Below, one piece after another: positions 43,428-52,403 of a stretch of DNA of 64,000 nt (position 1 is the stretch's first letter; the number at the start of each line of letters is the position of its first letter). The notes below the pieces were generated by a model, which ran no database searches, was not told the origin of the DNA, and saw only the letters and a list, made by a program, of their open reading frames with translations. The translations under genes and the position numbers were made by a program. This DNA is from Haloprofundus marisrubri (GTDB lineage: Archaea; Halobacteriota; Halobacteria; Halobacteriales; Haloferacaceae), in the NCBI RefSeq assembly GCF_001469955.1, contig NZ_LOPU01000031.1:62001-126000 (forward strand), in the 5' to 3' direction.

Positions 43428-44579
43428 ATGCACGTACTGACGGGTGGGGTTGTCGCGGACGTAGACGGGACGCGGGAGGCCGACGTCGCCATCGAAGACG
43501 GCGAAATCGTCGCTGTGGGCGACGTTCCGGACGGTGACACCGAAACTGACGTCTCCGGGCAGGTAATCGCCCCCGGACTCATCGACACGCACGTCCACGT
43601 GATGATGGACGGCCGGGCGGACGTGAGCACCATCTACGACGACAGCCCGTACACCGCGAGCTACCGGGCAGTCGCCAATCTGCAAGACGCCGTCAGGGCG
43701 GGTGTAACGACAGTTCGTGACCTCGGAAGTCGGAAGACGCTCGCCCTCGACGCGGGCACCGCCGTCGACGACGGTATTCTGACCGGCCCGCGCGTTCTCG
43801 GCTCCGGGCAGAACATCGTGATGACCGGCGGCCACGGCCACGCGTTCGGCTGTGAGGCCGACGGTCCCGACGAGGTGCTGAAAGGCGCACGCCAGCAGCT
43901 AAAACGCGGTGCGGACGTCGTCAAATGCATGGCGACCGGTGGTGTGCTGACAGAGGGTGCGGTGACCGGGTCGCCGGAACTCACCGAAGAAGAACTTCGC
44001 GCGGCCGTCTCCGCGGCGAGCGCGAAAGGCGTCCCGACGGCGGCGCACGCCCACGGCGACGAGGGAATCAAGAACGCGGTCCGCGCCGGCATTTCGAGCA
44101 TCGAACACGGGACGTTCATGGACCGCGAGGCCGCCGAGATGATGGCCGAGGAGGGAACGTACTGGGTGCCGACGGCGAGTGCCCTCGTCAACATCGTCGA
44201 TAACGGCGTCGAAGCGGGTATCCCCGAGGAAGCGGTCGCAAAGGCAGAGGACGCCGCCGGTCGATTCGAGCACGCGTGGGAGTACGCACTCGACGCCGGA
44301 GTCGACATCGCGATGGGCACCGACGCCGGGACGCCGTTCAACCAGTTCGGCGACATCCCGCGGGAACTCGAACTGATGGTCGACTACGGTCTCGAACCAG
44401 ACGCGGCGCTGGAGGCGGCGACGGTGAACGCCGCGGACCTCGTTGGCCGCGGCGACCTCGGCCGCGTCGCCGAGGGCTACCGTGCGGACCTCGTCGTGCT
44501 CGAAACGGACCCGAACACCGACGTGACGGCGTGGCAGTCGCCGACAGCGGTGTTCGCCGACGGCGAACGCGTCGACTGA
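43428..44579 (+). CDS. Amidohydrolase-family metal-dependent hydrolase
   Basis: 383 residues. The first ligands are IDTHVHV, the Lys in DVVKCMATGG may be carboxylated, and further ligands follow in AAHAHGDEGIKNAVRAG and SSIEHGT. The catalytic Asp is in MGTDAGTPF. This is the imidazolonepropionase/prolidase-like branch, which hydrolyses Xaa-Pro dipeptides or lactam/ester substrates. The substrate is unknown. It lies 76 bp after the propeller gene. Confidence 0.9.
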   Translation: MHVLTGGVVADVDGTREADVAIEDGEIVAVGDVPDGDTETDVSGQVIAPGLIDTHVHVMMDGRADVSTIYDDSPYTASYRAVANLQDAVRAGVTTVRDLGSRKTLALDAGTAVDDGILTGPRVLGSGQNIVMTGGHGHAFGCEADGPDEVLKGARQQLKRGADVVKCMATGGVLTEGAVTGSPELTEEELRAAVSAASAKGVPTAAHAHGDEGIKNAVRAGISSIEHGTFMDREAAEMMAEEGTYWVPTASALVNIVDNGVEAGIPEEAVAKAEDAAGRFEHAWEYALDAGVDIAMGTDAGTPFNQFGDIPRELELMVDYGLEPDAALEAATVNAADLVGRGDLGRVAEGYRADLVVLETDPNTDVTAWQSPTAVFADGERVD

Positions 44580-44717
44580 CCGAGAAAGAACCAGAAAAAT
44601 CCACGACAATCGACTTATATGCCATCGGGACGGTCAGCCGAAAGCGATTGTGAGAGCCGAGAGCACAGTCGATTGGTGTCACAAACTCTTTTGCCCATCG
44701 CTGAGTGTATCCGGCCG

Positions 44718-45911
44718 ATGCACCGCCGGGCACCGTTCGTCCTACTCGCCATCTTCCTCGTCGTGGCGGCGATAGCGCCGCCAGCGGCGGCGTTTTCGGG
44801 CACGAGAGCCGGTGGGTCGGCCGTCGACTCCTCGCCGAACTCGATGGCCGCGATGCAGCAGTCGTTCGACAGCAGTGAAGTTCGTATCGTCGTCCACGAA
44901 GACGGGTCCGCGCGGTGGACGTTCCACTACGAACAGACGCTGGCGAACGAGACCGAACGGCAGAACTTCGAGTCGTTCGCCACAGAGTTCAACAACAGCG
45001 AGACACCGCTGTACAACGGGTTCAAGAGTGAGTCCGAGTCACTCGTCAAGAACGGTGCCAACAGCACCGAACGGCCGATGGCCGCCCAGAACCACTCACG
45101 ACAGGCGTACGTGACCGACAGTCTCGGAAACACCATCGGCGTCGTGGAGATGTCGTTCGTCTGGACGAACTTCGCACAGACCGGCGACGAAGGGACGGTG
45201 ACCGTCGGCGACGTCTTCGAAGGCGGACTGTACATCAGCCAGAACCAGTCGCTCGTCGTCGAAGCCGGCGAGAATCTCGAGTTCAAAAACGTCACCCCGT
45301 CGGCGATGCAGTCGAACACCAGTTCGCTGCCGGCCAGCGACTCGGTGACGTGGATGGGCGAGAAGCGGTTCACCGACAACCGTCCGCAACTCGTCTTCGT
45401 TCCGGAGGGGACACAGACTATCGTCGCCGGCGGCGACGACGGTGGGGACCAAGCCCAAGACGGCACGGACGGCGGAACCACGACACCTATCGGCAGTGGC
45501 GGTGGGAGTATGTGGCTCGCCGGGGCCGTACTCGTCATCTTCGGCGGCGTCGCCGTCGCCCTCTGGTATCGTCGCGGCCGTGAGGAAACGGTCGATACCG
45601 TCGACACCGGAACGGGCGGTGGCAGTGCCGACGGGGCGTCGACGGCAGTTCCGCCCCAGCCGTCTGTCTCGGACGAGGAACTGCTCTCCGACGAGGACCG
45701 CGTCATCACGATGCTCGAAGACCACGGTGGCCGGATGCGACAGGTTCGTATCGTCGAGGAGACGGAGTGGTCGAAGTCGAAGGTGAGCATGTTGCTCTCG
45801 GAGATGGAAGACGAGGGCCTCATCTCGAAACTCCGCGTCGGGCGTGAGAACGTCATCAGCCTCGACGGTCACGAACCGGAGGCGACGAAGTCGCCGTTCG
45901 ACGAGGAGTAA
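44718..45911 (+). CDS. Transmembrane one-component regulator: exported sensor domain plus cytoplasmic wHTH
   Basis: 397 residues. A signal peptide (about 8-25, FVLLAIFLVVAAIAPPAAA) leads to an extracytoplasmic domain (about 30-260). A single membrane helix lies at about 263-283 and a linker at about 284-320, and a cytoplasmic winged helix occupies about 322-385, containing TEWSKSKVSMLLSEMEDEGLISKL. The extracytoplasmic part has a DUF7345-like look and no recognisable enzyme motif. It could sense an external signal and regulate genes directly without a kinase. The C-terminal domain is nearly the same as that of the protein at 53427. Confidence 0.8.
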   Translation: MHRRAPFVLLAIFLVVAAIAPPAAAFSGTRAGGSAVDSSPNSMAAMQQSFDSSEVRIVVHEDGSARWTFHYEQTLANETERQNFESFATEFNNSETPLYNGFKSESESLVKNGANSTERPMAAQNHSRQAYVTDSLGNTIGVVEMSFVWTNFAQTGDEGTVTVGDVFEGGLYISQNQSLVVEAGENLEFKNVTPSAMQSNTSSLPASDSVTWMGEKRFTDNRPQLVFVPEGTQTIVAGGDDGGDQAQDGTDGGTTTPIGSGGGSMWLAGAVLVIFGGVAVALWYRRGREETVDTVDTGTGGGSADGASTAVPPQPSVSDEELLSDEDRVITMLEDHGGRMRQVRIVEETEWSKSKVSMLLSEMEDEGLISKLRVGRENVISLDGHEPEATKSPFDEE

Positions 45912-45986
45912 CGCGGTGCGCTACGACGGGTCACAGCCCGTCCGAAACGCAAGCGTTAAACATCACTCGCGGATAGTATGAGATGC

Positions 45987-46061
45987 GCTCCGTTGGTGTA
46001 GTCCGGCCAATCATCTTGCCCTCTCACGGCAAGGACCAGGGTTCGAATCCCTGACGGAGCA
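45987..46061 (+). tRNA. tRNA-Glu(CTC)
   Basis: 75 nt without CCA. The acceptor stem pairs GCTCCGT with ACGGAGC, the anticodon stem is TTGCC/GGCAA, and the seven-base loop CTCTCAC contains the anticodon CTC, which decodes GAG. The T arm GGGTTCGAATCCC is intact. A TTTT run follows at 46062-46065. Its last 22 bases are exactly repeated at 46144-46165. Confidence 0.93.
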
Positions 46062-46137
46062 TTTTCTGAACGTAGTGAAGAAAAGCGTACGGAAGGGATT
46101 CTAATCAGGGAGTGACGCGAGCCTCGGCGAGCGAAAC

Positions 46138-46165
46138 GACCGTGGTTCGAATCCCTGACGGAGCA
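46138..46165 (+). repeat. Duplicated 3' end of tRNA-Glu (possible attachment-site scar)
   Basis: Twenty-two bases identical to the tRNA's 3' part (GGTTCGAATCCCTGACGGAGCA, split here as GGTTCGAATC then CCTGACGGAGCA), preceded by GACC with two mismatches between. Both copies are followed by a TTTT run. The second copy lacks the acceptor 5' half, D arm and anticodon arm, so it is not a functional tRNA. The layout is that left by tRNA-targeting integrases, but only about 80 bp lies between the copies and no integrase is nearby. It could instead be a partial tandem duplication. Confidence 0.6.
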
Positions 46166-46289
46166 CTTTTCCAAACCTCGAACCGACGAGCGCAGCGAGT
46201 CGTGTTTGGTTCTCAAAAATGCGAGGGAGGGATTCCGTGCTCAGAGGACGAAACAGAGTCTTTTTGCACACTTTCGAGAAGGACTGTTT

Positions 46290-47117
46290 GTGGAGGATAA
46301 AAGAGGCACAGACGGAACGACGACCCTCCTCTATCTCATCCTCATCAACCTGCTCCCCATCGGTGGTCTGTTCGTGTTCGATTGGAACGCCGACAATCTA
46401 CTGTTCGCGTATTTCGTCCAAAACGGTCTTCTCGTCGTGCTCTACAGTTCGTTGGTTCCGTTTGCGACACAGGAACCCGAACTGGACGAGTACAGTCCGC
46501 GAGCAGTCCCGATTCCGTTCATCTCTGCGCGTTCCGGATGGAGACGAATCGTCGGGTGGCTCCCACCGATTAACTACTGGAACGTCCAGTTCGTCCTCTG
46601 GCCGCTCTCTTTGGGACTGGCGTTTTGGCAGGTGTCGGGAACGGTGTTACTCGACCTATCGACTCTCAGCATACCGGAGCGAGGAGGCGGCCACGGTATC
46701 CCACTCGGACAGTATCTCGATGCCGTTGCGGCTGCTGGTTCCTTCGAGGTAGCGATGGTAGCGGTGCTGACTTCCGGATTAGCGTGTACGGTTATCTCCC
46801 GCGATTTCTTCGGGCAGGAGCGCTACGCACGCTTTTCAGCGCCCGAGTTGGCCGAAATTCCGCTTCGGATTGGGCTGTACTGGTTCGTCACGACCGTTCT
46901 CGCCTCTGCCGTCGTTGTCCTCACGTCCCCGCTCGCATCCATCTTTGACCACTCATCGTATGCAGAGTTCAGAGTCGTCTTACTGTTCGTGACGATGACC
47001 TTACTACTCGAACGTGGACTCGTTTCGGTCCAGAGAGGAAATGAGCCGGGGAGAGTCGTCTACTGGGTCGCACTGTTCTGGTCGGGTCCGAAAAACTCCG
47101 ACGACCGGGTCGAGTGA
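46290..47117 (+). CDS. DUF6498-like polytopic membrane protein
   Basis: 275 residues from a GTG at 46290; a TTG at 46206 would add 28 residues of poor coding quality. Five or six hydrophobic segments, starting with LLYLILINLLPIGGLFVFDWNADNLLFAYFVQN, the pattern of DUF6498 proteins. Function unknown. Its codon use is less GC-biased than the neighbours and it lies just beyond the duplicated tRNA end, so it may be a laterally acquired gene. Confidence 0.65.
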   Translation: MEDKRGTDGTTTLLYLILINLLPIGGLFVFDWNADNLLFAYFVQNGLLVVLYSSLVPFATQEPELDEYSPRAVPIPFISARSGWRRIVGWLPPINYWNVQFVLWPLSLGLAFWQVSGTVLLDLSTLSIPERGGGHGIPLGQYLDAVAAAGSFEVAMVAVLTSGLACTVISRDFFGQERYARFSAPELAEIPLRIGLYWFVTTVLASAVVVLTSPLASIFDHSSYAEFRVVLLFVTMTLLLERGLVSVQRGNEPGRVVYWVALFWSGPKNSDDRVE

Positions 47118-47250
47118 GTCCCTCTCGTTGTGTTCGGAGATTTTGACAGGGTGGATAGACGAGTTTGGTGAACTAGACGTAGTTCTCCCGAGAGTCGATT
47201 ACTGGGTCGTGGCGGTGATATAGCGACCGCCAACTCAGACGCGCCGAAAC

Positions 47251-48285
47251 TTACCCGAGCAATCGCCGAAGCAGCGCGTTCGCCGAGTCGTTTCCGGACC
47301 CACCCTCCGTCGAGAGCTCGCCCTCGCTCGTGATTTCGGCGCTCGTAATCGCACCGAGCGTGTCGGTAATCGTGTAACCGGGCGTCTCGACGGTGACCTC
47401 GTCGCCGTCGGCGACGTCGACCCAGCGGAGTTCGAGTTCGTAGCTTCCGTCGGCCTCGATTTTCGACGCTTCCTGCTGGCCGGAGGCTTCGTGATACGCC
47501 CACGCACCTTCGTCGGCGTACTGAGGGTCCGTCTGGCCGCTGATGGTCCGGACCTCGACGGTACGGTCGGTGTCCGACCCGGCCATCGGGTACTCGCGGT
47601 CGACCCACGCACGGTAGCCCTCTTCGATTGCGTAGACGTTCGTGAAGCCGTTCTCGATGAGCGTCGCCGCTCGCTGCGAGGAGAGATAGTTCGGGCAGTC
47701 ACAGTAGATGACGATGCGGTCGGATTTCGGCCAGTCGGCGACCGGGTCGTTCCGCTCCAGACCCTCGGGAGCGATACTCTGGACCGCGCCGAACACGTGC
47801 GAGACGTCGTAGGCGGCGGCGCTGCGAGCGTCGACGACGCGGGCCTCGCCTCGGGCGTACCAGTAGTAGGCGACGTCCGCGGGAACGAGAGGAACGTTGA
47901 CGACGCCGGAGTCACGGCGGACACGGTTGGCCGGGAAGCGGCCCGTGTCGACCGTTCGCTCCGCCGGCGTCGTCTCGAACTCCGGCGGGTAGCCGTCGAG
48001 CGGGGCCGTCTCCTCGGGGAGGTCGTCGCCGTTGCGCGGTCCTTCGAGATTCTCGAACGAACTGGGTTCGTCCGTCGGTTCCTCTGTCGCGGTTTCGGTC
48101 GTCTGGTTCGACGCTGCGGCGGTCTGTGTTTCGGTCGGTTCGGCGGTCTGTGTGGACTCGTTCGCCGGTGTCGAGGTGTCGGACCCCCCGTCGTCTCCGC
48201 TCGAGGCACAACCGGCGACACCAATCGTCGCCGCTGCGCCGAGCGTGGCGAGGTACTTGCGGCGCGAGGACTGTTTCGATGGCAT
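47251..48285 (-). CDS. Exported rhodanese-domain lipoprotein
   Basis: 344 residues. A Tat motif SRRKYL and lipobox VAGC (Cys26) indicate a Tat-exported lipoprotein, and a Thr/Glu-rich linker (about 30-75) follows. The rhodanese domain (about 128-236) has the catalytic loop IVIYCDCPNYLSSQRAA and the pattern DARSAAAYDVSHVFGA. A C-terminal beta-rich domain (about 240-320) follows. Rhodaneses transfer sulfur from thiosulfate or similar; an extracellular location is unusual. It is divergent from glmM. Confidence 0.82.
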   Translation of the reverse strand: MPSKQSSRRKYLATLGAAATIGVAGCASSGDDGGSDTSTPANESTQTAEPTETQTAAASNQTTETATEEPTDEPSSFENLEGPRNGDDLPEETAPLDGYPPEFETTPAERTVDTGRFPANRVRRDSGVVNVPLVPADVAYYWYARGEARVVDARSAAAYDVSHVFGAVQSIAPEGLERNDPVADWPKSDRIVIYCDCPNYLSSQRAATLIENGFTNVYAIEEGYRAWVDREYPMAGSDTDRTVEVRTISGQTDPQYADEGAWAYHEASGQQEASKIEADGSYELELRWVDVADGDEVTVETPGYTITDTLGAITSAEITSEGELSTEGGSGNDSANALLRRLLG

Positions 48286-48734
48286 TCGTACGAGTGCATC
48301 CCAACGGACAACGCTTTACTATCGACATGATAAGCCGAGATTCGGCCGTCTGCGGCCGGACAGGCAGATCTAGCCGAGACCGTTGTAGTCGGTTTCGAAC
48401 GGTTCAACCGACGCACGACAGCAGACGAATCGGTCCCACTTCGGGCGCAGAGCGCTTATCTCGTTCATAATAATAGTCGTAGGGGGCCACCGTTAGAATG
48501 CGTCGCGCCGAACGAGGTGTTCCGGGCACTCGGTTCCCCCACGGCACGTGAACTGACGCCTCGTTCCCGCGGCCACCCATCGCGGGCCCCCACCCTTTGA
48601 CCCGAGGTTGCGGACCCGTCTCTCTCCCCCCCTCGTCCTTCGTCGGGGACGCCCCGACAGCAGTGTGTCAGGTGTGTCGACCGACCCGGTTTATTCCCTC
48701 TATAACTACCACCCGTGAGCGCGAACTACGGACA
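48286..48734. other. Intergenic promoter region between rhodanese lipoprotein and glmM
   Basis: 449 bp without a credible gene. A TATA-like element TATAAC (48701-48706) sits 29-34 nt before the glmM start. An AT-rich TTCATAATAATAG at about 48464-48477 might drive a transcript toward the rhodanese gene or elsewhere. No stable hairpin was seen. Confidence 0.55.
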
Positions 48735-50060
48735 ATGTTCGGAACCAGCGGTATCCGTGGACCGGTCGGAGACGACGTGACGGGTGAGTTAGCCCTCGCC
48801 GTCGGGCGCGCACTCGCCGCAGAGGGCTACGACCACGTCGTTCTCGGGCGCGACGCTCGAGAAAGCGGTGCCTTCCTCGCCAACGCCGTCGCTGCAGGCG
48901 CACAGGAGTGCGGGACCGACGTCACCCGAGTCGGCGTCGCCTCGACCCCCACCGTCGCTCGCAGCGTCGCCGACTTCGACGCCGACGCCGGCGTCGTCAT
49001 CACGGCGTCGCACAACCCCGCGACCGACAACGGCATCAAACTCTGGACGCCGAGCGGTCAGGCCTTCGACGCTAAGCGTCGCGCGGCCATCGAGGAACGC
49101 ATCCGCGAGGAGTCGTTCGAGCGCGCAGACTGGCAGGGCGTCGGTATCGAACGCGAGCGAAACGACGCCATCGAGAACCACATCGACGCACTCGTTTCGG
49201 CGGTCGACCTCGGCCGCCAGCTTTCGGTGGTCGTCGACGCCGGCAACGGCCCGGGTGCGCTGACCGCGCACGCACTCTCGGAACTCGGCTGTGACGTGAC
49301 GACGCTGAACGCCCAACCCGACGGGAGCTTCCCGGGCCGACCGAGCGAACCGACGGCCGAAAACTGCCAGACGCTCTGTTCTGTCGTCGCCTCCACCGAC
49401 GCTGACCTCGGCATCGCACACGACGGCGACGCCGACCGGATGATGGCCGTGACCGAAAACGGCGAGTTCGTCGCCGGCGACCATCTCCTCGCGCTGTTCG
49501 GCCGCCGTGCCGCGAACGACGGCGAACGCGTCGCCGCGCCGCTGAACACGAGTCTCGCCGTCGACGACGCGCTCTCGCCGCAGGGCGCGACGGTCGAACG
49601 AACTCCCGTCGGTGACGTGTACGTCGCCGAAGCCGCGAGTTCGCCCGCCGTCACGTTCGGCGGCGAACCCAGCGGCGCGTGGATTTGGCCCGACGAGACG
49701 CTCTGTCCGGACGGCCCCCTCGCCGCGGTCAAACTGGCCGAACTCGTGAGCGTCGAAGGCTCGCTCGAAACGCTGCTGGGCGAACTCCCGCGCTACCCGA
49801 CGCTGCGCGACAGCGTCGAAGTCGCCGACAAGACGGCGACGATGGCTGCGGTGAGCCAGCGCGTGGACGACGAGTTCGACGACGTCGACGAGATGGACGG
49901 TGTCCGCGTCGCACTCGACGATGGATGGTTCCTCGTTCGCGCCAGCGGTACTCAACCGTTGGTCCGCGTGACCGCGGAAGCACGCGACGAGACGCGCGCA
50001 CAGGAACTGTTCGACCGGGCCTACGAGATGGTCGAAGACGCGGCGAAAGCGTCGGCGTAA
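48735..50060 (+). CDS. glmM: Phosphoglucosamine mutase (phosphohexomutase family)
   Basis: 441 residues. The active-site Ser92 lies in VITASHNPATDNGIKLW, the Mg-binding loop is AHDGDADRMMAV, the sugar-specificity loop is GGEPSGAWIW and the phosphate-binding end is VRASGTQPLVRVTAE. It interconverts glucosamine-6-P and -1-P for UDP-GlcNAc. The GEPSG loop and proximity to glmS favour the glucosamine substrate over mannose or glucose, though archaeal members can act on several. The ATG at 48735 has a TATA-like box at leaderless distance. Confidence 0.9.
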   Translation: MFGTSGIRGPVGDDVTGELALAVGRALAAEGYDHVVLGRDARESGAFLANAVAAGAQECGTDVTRVGVASTPTVARSVADFDADAGVVITASHNPATDNGIKLWTPSGQAFDAKRRAAIEERIREESFERADWQGVGIERERNDAIENHIDALVSAVDLGRQLSVVVDAGNGPGALTAHALSELGCDVTTLNAQPDGSFPGRPSEPTAENCQTLCSVVASTDADLGIAHDGDADRMMAVTENGEFVAGDHLLALFGRRAANDGERVAAPLNTSLAVDDALSPQGATVERTPVGDVYVAEAASSPAVTFGGEPSGAWIWPDETLCPDGPLAAVKLAELVSVEGSLETLLGELPRYPTLRDSVEVADKTATMAAVSQRVDDEFDDVDEMDGVRVALDDGWFLVRASGTQPLVRVTAEARDETRAQELFDRAYEMVEDAAKASA

Positions 50061-50244
50061 GCGCGTCAGCTACGGTCTCTGCGCATTCTGCGCTCTCTTC
50101 GGACCTCGCGGGCCGGCCGCTCTGTCTGCTTTCTTCGGCTTCGCCATCGGCGTGACCCGACAGCACAGATTCTCGCGTGTCGTTTCGTGCTCTCGCTCGG
50201 AGAGATTATGAACTCGCTATCCATTCTACGAGACGAAGACACCC

Positions 50245-50436
50245 ATGCCCTCCACAGACCCAACAGAGAAAATCGCACTCGCCCTGACCGGGTTGTTCGT
50301 CGTCGCCGTCCTGCTCTGGGGATATCTCGTCGCCCAGCAACTCCTCCTCTCGGTTCTGATAGCGCTGGTCGGCGTCCTCGTCTACGTCGCGTGGCGTCTG
50401 TTCGGTGGGACCTCTCGTCGACCCGTCGAACCGTAG
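50245..50436 (+). CDS. Small two-helix membrane protein
   Basis: 63 residues with two hydrophobic segments (ALALTGLFVVAVLLWGYLVA and LLLSVLIALVGVLVYVAW), short basic ends and no other motif. Many haloarchaeal genomes contain small membrane proteins of this type, and their function is unknown. It lies between glmM and the convergent glmS. Confidence 0.65.
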   Translation: MPSTDPTEKIALALTGLFVVAVLLWGYLVAQQLLLSVLIALVGVLVYVAWRLFGGTSRRPVEP

Positions 50437-50542
50437 ACTATCGAGTCGAAGCGCGAACTATCGAATCAGTCCGGAGACTCCCGAGTTAGACTGAGCCACA
50501 GCAGTTCAGAACCATCGCTCCGGTCGAGCGAACGACGAACTC

Positions 50543-50573
50543 GGTGGTCGAGAGACCACCGGGCGTCAAAAAA
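50543..50573 (-). terminator. glmS transcription terminator with hairpin
   Basis: On the minus strand the glmS stop is followed within 28 nt by six T (complement of 50568-50573), then a 7-bp hairpin GGTGGTC/GACCACC with a GAGA tetraloop (50543-50560). Oligo-T is the usual archaeal terminator; the hairpin may stabilise the 3' end. Confidence 0.65.
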
Positions 50574-50600
50574 GGGGTGGTCCGCGGTTGCGAGTCGCGC

Positions 50601-52403
50601 CTACTCGACAGTGACGCTCTTTGCGAGGTTCCGCGGTTTGTCTATGGAGCGACCCAGCAGGTTCGCCGTGTGGTACGACACCAGTTGGAGTTGAACGTTG
50701 GCGAGCAGGCCGGCCAGCGCGGGGTCCGTGTCGGGGATGGGGAGGTGCGCGTCGGCGGCGTCGACGGCCGGATGTCCCTCGGGTGCGACGGCGACGATGG
50801 GCGCGCCGCGGGTCTGGGCTTCTTTGGCGTTCGTCAACGTCTTCTGGTCGTCGGTGCCAGTGAACACCGCGAACACCGGGGTCTGGGGAGTGACGAGCGC
50901 AAGCGGACCGTGTTTGAGTTCACCAGAGGCGAACCCTTCGGCGTGTTCGTACGTGATTTCCTTGAACTTCAGCGCGCCTTCGACGGCGACCGAGTAGCCG
51001 AGGCCGCGGCCGATGAAGAAGAACGCCTCGCTGCCGAGGTAGCGGTCGGCGAGTTCGTGGGCGCGGTCGCCGTCGAGCACCTCGCGGACGTTCTCGGGCA
51101 GCGAGCGCAGCGACTCGAAGAACGTCGTCGGGTCGTCCCACGGCAGGTCGCCGGTGACGTCCTCGCCGATACGGTGGCCGAGCAGACAGAGTGCGGCCAC
51201 CTGCGAGGAGAACGTCTTCGTCGCCGCGACGCCGATTTCGGGGCCGGCGCGGACGAGAAGCGTCTCGTCGGCCTCGCGGGAGACGGTTGAGCCTTGGACG
51301 TTGGTGACGGCGACAGTTCGAGCGCCTTCGGCCTCGGCGCGTTCGAGTGCGCCGAGCGTGTCGGCCGTCTCACCGCTCTGGGTGACGGCGACGACGAGCG
51401 TCTCGTCGGTGATTGGGTCGGCGGTTCCGTACTCGCTCGCGCGGAAGGCGCGGGCGCGGACGCCGGCGGCGTTGAGCAGTCGGGCACCGTACAGCGCCGC
51501 GTGGTAGGAGGTGCCGCAGGCGACGAACTGGACGTCGGTGACACCGTCGAACGTATCGAGTTCGGTGAGCGAGACGCCGTCGTCTTCGATTCGACCTTCG
51601 ACCGTGTTTGCCAGCGAGGTGGGCTGGTTGTGAATTTCTTTGAGCATGTAGTGGTCGTAGGAGCCTTTGCCGGCGTCTTCTGGGTCCCAGTCGACGGTGT
51701 CGATGTCGCGGGAGACGGGTTCGCCGGCGACGGTGGTCATCGAGACGCTGTCGGGTTCGACGACGACCATGTCGCCGTCTTCGAGGTAGACGACCTCGGC
51801 GGTGTGTTCGAGGAACGCGGGCACGTCGCTGGCGAGGAAGTACTCGCCGTCGTCGAGACCGAGCACGAGCGGCGACCCCTGTCGGGCGGCGTAGACGGCC
51901 TCGAAGCCGTCGACGATAGCCGCGATGGCGTAGCTGCCGTCGAGTTCCTGTACTGCGCGGCGGAACGCCTCTTCGGGCGTGCCGACTTCCGCGAGGTGGG
52001 AGGCGATGAGGTGAGGAACGACTTCCGTGTCGGTGTCGGAGACGAACTCGACGCCTTCGGCTTCGAGACTCGCCTTCAGTTCCTCGTAGTTCTCGATGAC
52101 GCCGTTGTGCACGACGGCGACGCGACCCGACTCGTCGGTGTGCGGATGCGCGTTGTCGTCGGTCGGTGCCCCGTGGGTGCTCCAGCGGGTGTGACCGATG
52201 CCGACGTTACCGTTCGGTTCCGACCCGCGGATGGCGCTTTTCAGTTCGGCGACTTTGCCGGAGCGCTTGTGGACTTTGATGCCAGTGCCGTTTTTCACGG
52301 CGACGCCGGCGGAGTCGTAGCCGCGGTATTCGAGGCTCTCCAGACCGGAGACGAGCGCTCCGACGGAGTCAGAGCGGCCGACTCGGGCGATGATACCGCA
52401 CAT
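50601..52403 (-). CDS. glmS: Glutamine-fructose-6-phosphate aminotransferase (isomerizing)
   Basis: 600 residues. The N-terminal class II glutaminase begins MCGIIARVG with catalytic Cys2, and the two SIS domains (about 280-420 and 450-590) contain ACGTSYHAALYG and VAVTQSGETADTLGAL. The C-terminus DKPRNLAKSVTVE is the fructose-6-P-binding end. It makes glucosamine-6-P, the committed step to UDP-GlcNAc. Its ATG is preceded by GGAGGA (complement of 52411-52416) at 7 nt. No bacterial glmS ribozyme features were seen. Confidence 0.97.
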   Translation of the reverse strand: MCGIIARVGRSDSVGALVSGLESLEYRGYDSAGVAVKNGTGIKVHKRSGKVAELKSAIRGSEPNGNVGIGHTRWSTHGAPTDDNAHPHTDESGRVAVVHNGVIENYEELKASLEAEGVEFVSDTDTEVVPHLIASHLAEVGTPEEAFRRAVQELDGSYAIAAIVDGFEAVYAARQGSPLVLGLDDGEYFLASDVPAFLEHTAEVVYLEDGDMVVVEPDSVSMTTVAGEPVSRDIDTVDWDPEDAGKGSYDHYMLKEIHNQPTSLANTVEGRIEDDGVSLTELDTFDGVTDVQFVACGTSYHAALYGARLLNAAGVRARAFRASEYGTADPITDETLVVAVTQSGETADTLGALERAEAEGARTVAVTNVQGSTVSREADETLLVRAGPEIGVAATKTFSSQVAALCLLGHRIGEDVTGDLPWDDPTTFFESLRSLPENVREVLDGDRAHELADRYLGSEAFFFIGRGLGYSVAVEGALKFKEITYEHAEGFASGELKHGPLALVTPQTPVFAVFTGTDDQKTLTNAKEAQTRGAPIVAVAPEGHPAVDAADAHLPIPDTDPALAGLLANVQLQLVSYHTANLLGRSIDKPRNLAKSVTVE

